Source: Actinotalea sp. Marseille-Q4924 (GTDB taxonomy: Bacteria > Actinomycetota > Actinomycetes > Actinomycetales > Cellulomonadaceae). From it: 64,000 bases of DNA. Under the pieces are notes generated by a model. It saw only the letters and a program-made list of their open reading frames with translations. It searched no databases and was not told the origin of the DNA. Position 1 is the stretch's first letter; every line of letters begins with the position of its first letter. Of this stretch, positions 18,482 to 26,618 are shown piece by piece. Where the stretch lies: contig NZ_CAKAKB010000006.1 in assembly GCF_916618755.1 (NCBI RefSeq), positions 248,001-312,000 on the forward strand, in the 5' to 3' direction. A program made the translations under genes and the position numbers.

Positions 18482-19300
18482 CTGCGCGAACACTATCCAA
18501 ACGCGACTCTCCCCGACGGCAGCAGCGCCGAAGTGATCGCTTGGCTATGGGCCCGGACGGTCAAGTGCCCGAATCCCGCGTGTCGCATGGAAGCTCCACT
18601 CGTTCAATCATGGCTACTCAGCAGTAAGCCCGGGAAGCAAGTTCGGATCCTTCCAAAGGTCGTTCCCGCTGCCACGGGAGCGGGACGGGCTATCGAGTAC
18701 ACGATTTGCCATAACCAGCAGGCGACCGCTCCGGGGACCGTTAGCGGTTCGGGCGCTCGCTGCCTGGCCTGTGACTCCTCTATCGAACTGAAGTACATTC
18801 GCAGCGAGGGCCGCGCTGATCGAATTGGCAGCCGGCTGATCGCGGTTGTGGCGCAAGGCAAGAGAGGTCGGGAGTATCTACCTCCAACTCAAGAGCACGA
18901 GCGAGCGGCCAGGGTGCAGAAGAAGAATAGCGGAGTCCCGGGAAATCTTCCAGAGGCGGCGCTAGGATTTCGCGTACAGGCCTACGGCATGACTTCGTGG
19001 AGTCACCTCTTTACCGATAGACAGCTCATCGCCTTGACAACAATTTGCGATATTGCGTCCGATCTTCACACCGAAATCTTGATGGACGGCATCTCGGCCG
19101 GACTCAGCGAGGAGGGTTCCCTTGTGAGCGGCGGTACGGGCGCGAGGGCTTACGCGGACGCCGTTCTCACATACCTTGGTTTGGCGATTTCCAGGCTGAC
19201 CGACTGGTCGAACTCCCTCTGTCGTTGGGAGAGTAAGGGACAGGTTTCTCAGCAGCTCTTCGGACAGCAATCGATTCCGATGGTATGGGACTATTCTGAG

Positions 19301-19308
19301 GCGATGTG
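19301..19308 (+). other. Single-base frameshift in the methyltransferase
   Basis: The upstream frame reads PMVWDYSEA and then turns into nonsense; the downstream frame reads VLAASSGSLDAALKYV. Restoring one A (GCGATGTG to GCGAATGTG) gives SEANVLAASSGS, as expected for the family. The total gene length is also one base short of a multiple of three. Confidence 0.75.
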
Positions 19309-20677
19309 CTGGCCGCGAGCAGCGGATCCCTGGATGCCGCGTTGAAGTACGTGATCAAGCCGTTGACGATGTCGTGGGCAGTTGGCGAAGCGACGGTGGT
19401 GCAGGCGGACGCGCGCACGCGCGATTACTCCGGCTTCGTAGTTTCGACGGACCCTCCCTACTACAGCAATATTGGGTACGCGGATCTCTCGGACTTCTTC
19501 TATGTTTGGTTGCGACGGGTACTCCGCGATGCACATCCAGACCTGTTCGGCACGGTCCTGACCCCCAAGCTTGAGGAACTCATTGCAAGTCCCCAGAGAC
19601 ACGGCGGCTCGGCTTCCGCCGAGCGGCACTTCGAAGATGGCTTCAGGCAGGTTTTTACCGCCATGCGACTAAGCGCGGGGAACGACACGCCAATCACCGT
19701 GTATTACGCCTTCAAGCAGCAAGAACGCAAAGCGAGCGATATCCTCTCGACCGGCTGGGCAACCATCCTTGAGGCGATGCTTGCAGCGGGGTGGCGGATC
19801 ACTGCGACCTGGCCCCTGCTTACCGAATTGGACAAACGCCTGGTCGCCTCAGGCGCCAACGCCCTTGCTTCATCGATCGTCCTCGTCCTTCGGCCTCGGA
19901 ATGCTGACGAGCCGGTGATCTCTCGACGCGACTTTATTCGTGCACTCAGGGCAGAGCTTCCAGCGGCGCTCACGGAACTCCAGCAAGGTGCGATCGCTCC
20001 CGTTGACCTCGCGCAGGCGACGATCGGCCCCGGCATGGCCGTGTACTCTCGATACTCACGTGTCATCGAGTCCGACGGCTCGAGCCTGTCGGTTAAGTCC
20101 GCGCTCTCGCTCGTCAACCAGGCACTCGATGAACTGTTGGCAGAGCAGGACGGGGATCTAGATGCGGACAGTCGGTTCTGCCTGCGCTGGTACAAGCAGT
20201 TCGGCTGGAAGCGCGGGGACTACGGGATCGCCGAGAGCATGGGTAACGCCCTCAATATTCCCGTCAAGCGACTTGAGCACGGCGGCGTGCTAACCGCACG
20301 TGAAGGCTCGGTCCGCCTCCTTCGCCCGTCGGAGCTGCCGCGTAAATGGGACCCGGCGAAGGATGACCGAATCTCAGTTTGGGAGGTCACGTGCCACCTG
20401 GCACGTGCCGTCACAACTGAGGGCACCGAAGCTGCAGCCCGCCTCATGGCGAAAGCCAACACGCGGGTCAACCTGGAAGCCGTTCAGTTGCTCGCATACC
20501 GGCTCTATGAGCTCGCTCAGCACAAGGATCCGGAAGACGCAGGTCTCTTCAATGCGCTGGCGTCCGAGTGGGCGCCGCTCTCAGCTGCCGCTCAGCGCGT
20601 AGACACCCGCGGGATGCAGGGCGGCCTGGACCTGGACGCACTGTGACCGATCGACCGACTACAAGGAGCAGCGGACC

Positions 20678-23600
20678 ATGGCGCTGAGCAACAAGGAACA
20701 CGTGGCGAAGGGGCTCGATCTCCTCGCCGAGGTTCTGGAGCCGTTCGTCGCTCGGGTCCTCGCACGCCACGTGCCCACGGGCCACGACTGGACCGTGCTG
20801 CTGCAGCTCCGCGACGAGGCCCGGAACCGTGCGATGGAGCGCTACAACCGGCACGATCTGCACCTGCAGCTGCGTGCGATCAACGAGCGCCACGGCGACA
20901 TCGGCTACCCCTTCAGCGCCGACCTCTCCCGCGCGGAGCGCAACCTCGCCGGCGAGCTGGCGGACGTGCGCAACCGGGTGGCCCACAACGAGTCCTTCAG
21001 CACGGACGACGCGTACCGGTCGCTCGACACGGTGGAACGCCTCATGCGCGCGATCGGCGCAGCGCCGCAGGCGGACGAGGTGCGTCGGCGACGCCTCGAC
21101 GTGCAGCGCGGCGCCTACGAGAGCGAGACCCGCCGCGCCGCCGCCCGCGCCACCGCCCCGGACACCGCGGATGCCGAGCTGCCGTCGTGGCGCGAGGTGC
21201 TGCCACCGCATCCTGATGTCCAGAACGGCACGTTCGCCGCCTCCGAGTTCGCGGCCGACCTCTACCGCGTCGCCATGGACCCCGCGGCGACCGCCGACGA
21301 GTACGCCGAACCGGTCGAGTTCTTCCGTCGCACCTACCTCACCGAAGGCCTCAAGGACCTCCTCCGCCGCTCGGCCGCACGCGTGGCCGGCGATCCCAGC
21401 GCCCAGCCGGTCATCAACCTCCAGACCACATTCGGCGGCGGCAAGACGCACTCGATGCTTGCCGTCTGGCACCTGCTCTCCGGCCGGCTGCTCACCGCCT
21501 TCCCACAGGAGGTGCAGGACCTCCTCCACGACGTCCCGCTGCCCGACGGTGAGGTCCGCCGCGTCGCGCTCGTCGGCAACGAGATCGCGCCCGGCCAGCC
21601 GGTCACCAAGCCGGACGGCACCGTGGTCCGCACGCTGTGGGGAGAGCTCGCGTGGCAGCTCGGCGGTGCGGACGGCTACGCCGTCGTCGCCGAATCGGAC
21701 AGGAACGCGACGAACCCCGGGGCCGCGCTGCGTGACCTGCTGGCTGCGCACGCCCCCGCCGTCGTCCTCATCGACGAGTGGGTCTCCTACGCCCGTCAGC
21801 TCCACGCACGGACGGATCTCCCGGCCGGGGACTTCGAGACCCAGTTCACCTTCGCGCAGGCCCTCACGCAGGCTGTCGCCGCCGTCCCCGGGATGCTCCT
21901 GCTCGTCTCCGTTCCCGCGAGCGACGCCCGGCGGCCGGCCGCCGACGGGTCGGAGGACGAGCAGACGCACGTCTCGGACCTCGAGGTCGGCGGGCAGCAC
22001 GGCCGGGAGGCGCTCCAGCGGCTGGAGAACGTGGTGCGTCGGGTCGCCCACCAGTGGGCGCACGCCTCCGGCGACGAGTCCTACGAGATCGTGCGCCGTC
22101 GGCTCTTCAGCGAGCCCGACAACGCCGCGCAGGCGGTCATCAACGCGACCGCTCGGCGCTTCGGCGACCACTACCGGCAGCACGCCACCGAGTTCCCCTC
22201 CGGCGTCACCGAGCGCGACTACGAGAACCGGATCAAGGTCGCCTACCCGATCCACCCGGAACTGCTCGACCGGCTCTACAGCGACTGGTCCACGCTCGAA
22301 CGCTTCCAGCGCACTCGCGGCGTCCTGCGCCTCATGAGCACGGTCGTCCATCAGCTCTGGGAGCGCGGTGACCCGTCGCCGCTCATCCTGCCGGGCTCGG
22401 TCCCGCTCGACTCGTCCGGGGTGCGCAGCGAGGTGGTGCAGTACGTCGACGCCGGGTGGGCCGAGATCGTCCAGGCCGACATCGACGGTGCCAACGCCGT
22501 CTCCCGGCGCGTTGACGCCGAGCGCCCCCTGCTCGGCAAGCGGGCCCTCACCCTCCGCGTCGCCCGCACGGTGTTCCTCGACTCCGCACCGACGCTCGAG
22601 ACCGCTCGCAAGGGCGTCGACCGCAAGCGCATCGCCCTGGGCGTGACCATGCCCGGCGACGTCGTCGGCAACCTCGGCTCCGCGCTCGACGGACTCGTCA
22701 ACGGTTCCAGCCACATGTTCCACGACGGCGACCGCTACTGGTACGACACCCAGCCGTCGCTCAACCGCATGGCCGCAGAACGCGCGAGGAACGTCCACGA
22801 GCACCAGGTGCACGACGAGGTCATCGCCCGCCTTCGACGGGGCGCCGGCGGAGCGACCCCCGAGTTCAGCGGCGTCGTCGTCGCGCCGCAGACCACGGGG
22901 GACGTCCCCGAGGAGGAGTCGACACGTCTGGTCCTGCTGCGCCCTGAGCACCGGCACAACGGCAAGGACAAGGAGAGCAGCGCCGCTCGTTTCGTCCTCG
23001 ACCTGCTCCAGCACCGGGGCACCGCACCGCGGATCCGCCCGAACAGCATCGTCGCGCTCGCCGCGGACGAGGGCCGCTGGAAGGACCTCGAGTCCACGGT
23101 CCGCAGCCACCTCGCGTGGCGCTCGATCATGGACGACACCGTCCGGCTCGACCTCACCCAGCAGAACGCCGAACAGGCCCGCAAGCGCACCGAGGACAGC
23201 AGCCGCACGATCGACGACCAGATCGCCAACGCGTGGATCTGGGCCCTCCACGGTGTCCAGACAGACCCTCGGCAGCCGCTCACCGTCGGCCAGGTCAAGT
23301 GCGACGGCTCAGAGAAGCGGCTTGCCGTCCGAGCCGGCGCGCGCCTCGTCCGCGAGGACGCCCTCCGAACACAACTCGCGCCGGCCGCGCTGCACGTCGA
23401 CCTCACCGGGCACCTGCTCGCGAAGTGGAACCGTGGGCACGTCTCCGTCGGCGAGCTGTGGGACTACTGCACGCGCTACCCGTACATGCCGCGACTGCGG
23501 GACAAGCGTGTGCTCACCGAGACCCTGCGGGACGTCCTACACGACGCGGCCTGGGTGCAGACCGGGTTCGCCCTCGCCACCGGCTACGGCGAGAGCAGCG

Positions 23601-24091
23601 GGGTCTTCAGCGGCCTCGCAGTGCCGCTGTACGACCTCGACTTCGGCGCCGTCACCGACACGACCCTCCTCGTCCGGCCGGACCTGGCCGTCGACCAGCG
23701 GGAGCGGGAGAAGGAGGCGGAGCGCCGCCGACGCGAGAGGCCGGACGGCGACGACACGCCGCCTGGCGGTGACGGGGAGCCGGGCGGGCGCGTCCGTCCC
23801 GGTGGCGGCACCGGACCGGGTGGGGGGACCCCTCCCCCGCCCGAGCGGCGCCGGGACGTCCGGTGGGCCGGTCGGTTCGACATCGACCCCGAGAGCGATG
23901 TCGAGCAGGCCCTTGCCGTCATCGCGCAGGAGGTCGTCGACGTACTGCGGCGCGGCGGGCCGGAGGTCCTGGAGATCAGCCTGGAGATCACGGCCGAGCG
24001 CCACGAGGGCTTCGATGCCGCCACCGTGCGCGCCGTCAACGAGAACAGCCGCACACTCGGCGCGGCGCGGGCCCGCTTCGAGGACGCCTGA
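20678..24091 (+). CDS. DUF499 ATPase with N-terminal Swt1-like HEPN domain
   Basis: A 1137-residue protein. The first 130 residues are helical and carry R98-N-R-V-A-H103 within ELADVRNRVAHNESF, the R-x4-H motif of HEPN ribonucleases, in a Swt1-like setting. A DUF499 P-loop ATPase follows: Walker A TFGGGKTHS at 251-259 and Walker B AVVLIDEW at 361-368. A Gly/Pro-rich linker at about residues 1015-1055 precedes a small C-terminal domain. DUF499 ATPases usually travel with DUF1156 methyltransferases and helicases in defence loci; their mechanism is not established. AAGGAG before the ATG at 20678 is well placed. The stop overlaps the start of the next GHKL gene (TGATG). Confidence 0.85.
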   Translation: MALSNKEHVAKGLDLLAEVLEPFVARVLARHVPTGHDWTVLLQLRDEARNRAMERYNRHDLHLQLRAINERHGDIGYPFSADLSRAERNLAGELADVRNRVAHNESFSTDDAYRSLDTVERLMRAIGAAPQADEVRRRRLDVQRGAYESETRRAAARATAPDTADAELPSWREVLPPHPDVQNGTFAASEFAADLYRVAMDPAATADEYAEPVEFFRRTYLTEGLKDLLRRSAARVAGDPSAQPVINLQTTFGGGKTHSMLAVWHLLSGRLLTAFPQEVQDLLHDVPLPDGEVRRVALVGNEIAPGQPVTKPDGTVVRTLWGELAWQLGGADGYAVVAESDRNATNPGAALRDLLAAHAPAVVLIDEWVSYARQLHARTDLPAGDFETQFTFAQALTQAVAAVPGMLLLVSVPASDARRPAADGSEDEQTHVSDLEVGGQHGREALQRLENVVRRVAHQWAHASGDESYEIVRRRLFSEPDNAAQAVINATARRFGDHYRQHATEFPSGVTERDYENRIKVAYPIHPELLDRLYSDWSTLERFQRTRGVLRLMSTVVHQLWERGDPSPLILPGSVPLDSSGVRSEVVQYVDAGWAEIVQADIDGANAVSRRVDAERPLLGKRALTLRVARTVFLDSAPTLETARKGVDRKRIALGVTMPGDVVGNLGSALDGLVNGSSHMFHDGDRYWYDTQPSLNRMAAERARNVHEHQVHDEVIARLRRGAGGATPEFSGVVVAPQTTGDVPEEESTRLVLLRPEHRHNGKDKESSAARFVLDLLQHRGTAPRIRPNSIVALAADEGRWKDLESTVRSHLAWRSIMDDTVRLDLTQQNAEQARKRTEDSSRTIDDQIANAWIWALHGVQTDPRQPLTVGQVKCDGSEKRLAVRAGARLVREDALRTQLAPAALHVDLTGHLLAKWNRGHVSVGELWDYCTRYPYMPRLRDKRVLTETLRDVLHDAAWVQTGFALATGYGESSGVFSGLAVPLYDLDFGAVTDTTLLVRPDLAVDQREREKEAERRRRERPDGDDTPPGGDGEPGGRVRPGGGTGPGGGTPPPPERRRDVRWAGRFDIDPESDVEQALAVIAQEVVDVLRRGGPEVLEISLEITAERHEGFDAATVRAVNENSRTLGAARARFEDA

Positions 24092-25632
24092 TGGTGCAAC
24101 GCCCGAACGTGGTGGAGGTCCGACGGGTCGACCCGGACCCTTCGATCACGTCCGCGATCGGGCGGCACCACTCCCTCCAGACGGCCGTCGCCGACCTGGT
24201 CGACAACAGCATCGACGCCGGCGCACGGAACGTCCTCATCCGGGTGCTGCAGCGCGACGAGCGCGCGGTCGGCCTCCTGCTCGTCGACGACGGCCAGGGC
24301 ATGGACACCGAGGCCGTCGACCACGCCATGGGGTACGCACGGCGCCGCGAGTACGGCGAGGAGGACCTGGGCCACTTCGGCATCGGCCTCAAGGCGGCGT
24401 CCCTCAGCCAGGCGGACACGCTCCTGGTCTGGTCACGCCGGTGGGGCGCTCCGGCCGTGGGCCGGCTGCTCGAACGGGAGTCCCTGGACACCGGACCACT
24501 CGTGAAATCCATCGCCACCGAGGACGCCGTCGAGCGGTTGGCCGCCGTGGACGCAGGCTTCTCGCTGGAGACCGGCACCGTCGTGGAGTGGCGTGACGTG
24601 CGCGGCTTCCTGCAGTCGCCCGACCCTGAGGAGCAGCGGGCCTGGCTCGAGTCGGCGATCGAGCGACTGCGCACCCACCTCGGCCTGACCTTGCACCGGA
24701 TCCTCGCGCGCCGGCAGGTGACCGTCCGGATCGACGTCCTCGACGAGCACTGGCCGGACCTCGGGACCGTGGCCCGGACCGTCGAGCCTCTCGACCCGTT
24801 CGGGTACTCCCGGAGCGGCGCCGCGAGTTTCCCTCAGCCGCTGACACTCGTCCTCCCCGACGGCATCGTCGAGACCGAGCTGCACGTCTGGCCACACGAC
24901 CCCACCCACCCGTCCTGGCTCCTCGGCGGCCGGACGCCCGTGGAGTCCCAGGGGCTCTACGTGTACCGGCGGGACCGGCTGCTGCAGGCCGGCGGGTGGA
25001 ACGGCCTGACGAACCCCAGCCGTGACCTGGTGCACGCCCGCGTCGCCGTCGAGTACGGCGCGGCCCTCGCCGGACACGTGCAGATCAACCCGGAGAAGAC
25101 GGGCGTCACGCTCGACGCCGTGTTCACCGAGGCGTGGGCGTCGGGTCGGCTCGACGACGGCGCGACGTTCGCCGACTACCTCGAGGTCGTGCGCACCGGT
25201 GCCCGGACCTCGCGAAAGCGCAACCCCCGCCCGGTCGAGGTCCCCGAACCCGGGAAGGGCTTCACGGCGGGGGTGGTCGAGGCGATCGAGGACAACGCCA
25301 CTTATCCCGAGGGCGCCGAGCCGGTGAGCATCCGGTGGAAGGGCCTGCCCGACGACCAGGTCGTCCGTGTCGACCGCGAGAACCGCACCCTGTGGGTCAA
25401 CCAGAGGTACCGGGCCGCGCTCGGGGGGACGACCGGCCTGCGCAACGACGACGGCCAGGTCGTCAAGGTCCTCCTCCACCTGCTGCTCGCACCGCACGCT
25501 GCCGGCGCGATCGCCGGGGCGCGGGAGAAGCGTTTGGAGACGGCCTGGAACGCCATGCTCCTCGCCGCCGTGCAGGAGGACGACGCGCGACGACCTCGTT
25601 CTGACGACGGACCGCACGGAGGACAGCGATGA
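24091..25632 (+). CDS. MORC/MutL-like GHKL ATPase
   Basis: A 513-residue ATPase with clear MutL/MORC-type motifs: N-box AVADLVDNSIDAGA (33-46), G1 LLVDDGQGMD (63-72), and G2 GHFGIGLKAASLSQ (94-107). A transducer-like segment follows (LHVWPHDPTHP, then QGLYVYRRDRLLQAGGW) that ends in a lysine-bearing INPEKTGV. Prokaryotic members with neighbours like these (Z1, DUF4420, Dcm, Vsr) are known as restriction-associated relatives of eukaryotic MORC proteins. It probably acts as an ATP-driven DNA clamp that licenses the nuclease. The ATG overlaps the DUF499 stop, and the stop overlaps the DUF4420 start (ATGA). Confidence 0.9.
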   Translation: MVQRPNVVEVRRVDPDPSITSAIGRHHSLQTAVADLVDNSIDAGARNVLIRVLQRDERAVGLLLVDDGQGMDTEAVDHAMGYARRREYGEEDLGHFGIGLKAASLSQADTLLVWSRRWGAPAVGRLLERESLDTGPLVKSIATEDAVERLAAVDAGFSLETGTVVEWRDVRGFLQSPDPEEQRAWLESAIERLRTHLGLTLHRILARRQVTVRIDVLDEHWPDLGTVARTVEPLDPFGYSRSGAASFPQPLTLVLPDGIVETELHVWPHDPTHPSWLLGGRTPVESQGLYVYRRDRLLQAGGWNGLTNPSRDLVHARVAVEYGAALAGHVQINPEKTGVTLDAVFTEAWASGRLDDGATFADYLEVVRTGARTSRKRNPRPVEVPEPGKGFTAGVVEAIEDNATYPEGAEPVSIRWKGLPDDQVVRVDRENRTLWVNQRYRAALGGTTGLRNDDGQVVKVLLHLLLAPHAAGAIAGAREKRLETAWNAMLLAAVQEDDARRPRSDDGPHGGQR

Positions 25633-26618
25633 CGGACCAAGACACGACGGTCGCTCGGCTCTCGCCGGACTCCCTCGACCAGTACTTCTCGGCGGGAATC
25701 CCCTCGACGCACGTGCTCGCCAGTGCGCCGCGCTGCGATCTCATCATCGACCCGGGGGCGCAGACATACGAGCTCCTCACACCCGTCGTCGGAGCGGAGC
25801 CGGATCTTCTGGGCATGAAGCGGGTGGCCGTCGACCAGGTGTCGATGGAGGACGGACCCTGGTTCCGGCTGCGTCTCGACTGCCGGGAGATGCGCCACGA
25901 GACGTACGGGGTCGTCGTCTCGGTCGTCCAGGCGATGCGAGGCGGGGCGTCCTTCGCGGCGGCCGCTGAGGCTGCTGTGGGCAACCTCCGCACGCTGCTG
26001 GAGTCCCGCCGCCGGTTGACGCACGACAAGGAGATCGGGCTCATCGGTGAGCTCCTGGTGCTGCGCTCGCTGCTGCGCTCCTTCGACGAGGCCGATGTCG
26101 TCGAGTGGTGGTTGGGCCCCCTCGCGGAGCAGCACGACCTCGCCACGCCGGATTACGACGTCGAGGTGAAGACCACGACCTCCGAACGCCGCACCCACGT
26201 CATCCACGGCACCGGGCAGCTCGAGCCGAATCCCGGCAGGCCGCTCTGGCTCCTGTCCATCCAGCTGACCCGGGCAGGCGGCGCAGACGGGCTGAGCCTT
26301 CCCGCCCTGATTCACGAGGTCCGTGGACTCCTGCCGGCGCACAGCGGCCGATTCCTGGAGAACCTCGTCACCCAGGGCTGGCGCGACGACGACGCCGAGC
26401 TCTACCGCGCCCGGTACATCCCCCGTTCGACTCCTGCCGCCTACCTCGTCGACGACGACTTCCCCGCGATCACGACGGCGCGGGTCTCCCGCGCCGTCCC
26501 ACACCACGAGCTCGTCAGCGACGTCTCCTACCGGGTGGACGTCACGAACCGGGACTCCGGCATGCCCGGCGGGCCACTGGACCACTTCCTGAACGACGAG
26601 GACGCCAACGATGACTGA
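25629..26618 (+). CDS. PD-(D/E)XK family protein (DUF4420)
   Basis: A 329-residue protein of the DUF4420 group of putative restriction nucleases. The catalytic-type core is TPDYDVEVKTTTSERRTHV (around residue 175), with D, then E-x-K, preceded by the helix KEIGLIGELLVLRSLL, which supplies the acidic first motif (GEL). It would be the DNA-cutting subunit of the GHKL/Z1 set; cleavage itself is inferred. Start and stop overlap both neighbours (4 and 8 bases), so it is made together with the MORC-like ATPase and the Z1 helicase. Confidence 0.85.
   Translation: MTDQDTTVARLSPDSLDQYFSAGIPSTHVLASAPRCDLIIDPGAQTYELLTPVVGAEPDLLGMKRVAVDQVSMEDGPWFRLRLDCREMRHETYGVVVSVVQAMRGGASFAAAAEAAVGNLRTLLESRRRLTHDKEIGLIGELLVLRSLLRSFDEADVVEWWLGPLAEQHDLATPDYDVEVKTTTSERRTHVIHGTGQLEPNPGRPLWLLSIQLTRAGGADGLSLPALIHEVRGLLPAHSGRFLENLVTQGWRDDDAELYRARYIPRSTPAAYLVDDDFPAITTARVSRAVPHHELVSDVSYRVDVTNRDSGMPGGPLDHFLNDEDANDD

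Larger units (their letters stand above)
17882..20646 (+). pseudogene. DUF1156 DNA methyltransferase, broken by a stop and a frameshift
   Basis: Three consecutive reading frames (17882-18481, about 18482-19345 and 19306-20646) together make one COG1743/DUF1156-type adenine- or cytosine-N4-specific methyltransferase of about 921 residues. The first piece has RKLIEVSLPLEDINRA, KPQHIHHWWARRP and SAM motif I LDPFTGGGAIP. The second has zinc-ribbon cysteines (CPNPAC and CLAC). The third has catalytic motif IV DPPY at 19450-19461 and the family C-terminus. SAM binding and catalysis therefore lie on different fragments. The lesions are an in-frame TGA at 18479 and a one-base loss near 19304. The gene is distinctly poorer in GC than its neighbours. 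It overlaps the DUF6339-like stop and ends 31 bases before the DUF499 gene. Confidence 0.8.

Noticed and set aside
20549-23251. Very long open frame on the minus strand opposite the DUF499 gene
   Set aside because: Its protein is a string of Arg, Asp, Val and Gly without motifs, as expected from reading GC-rich codons backwards; the plus-strand gene has clear domains. The same applies to the long minus frames opposite recC (51862-54603) and recB (54354-57920).
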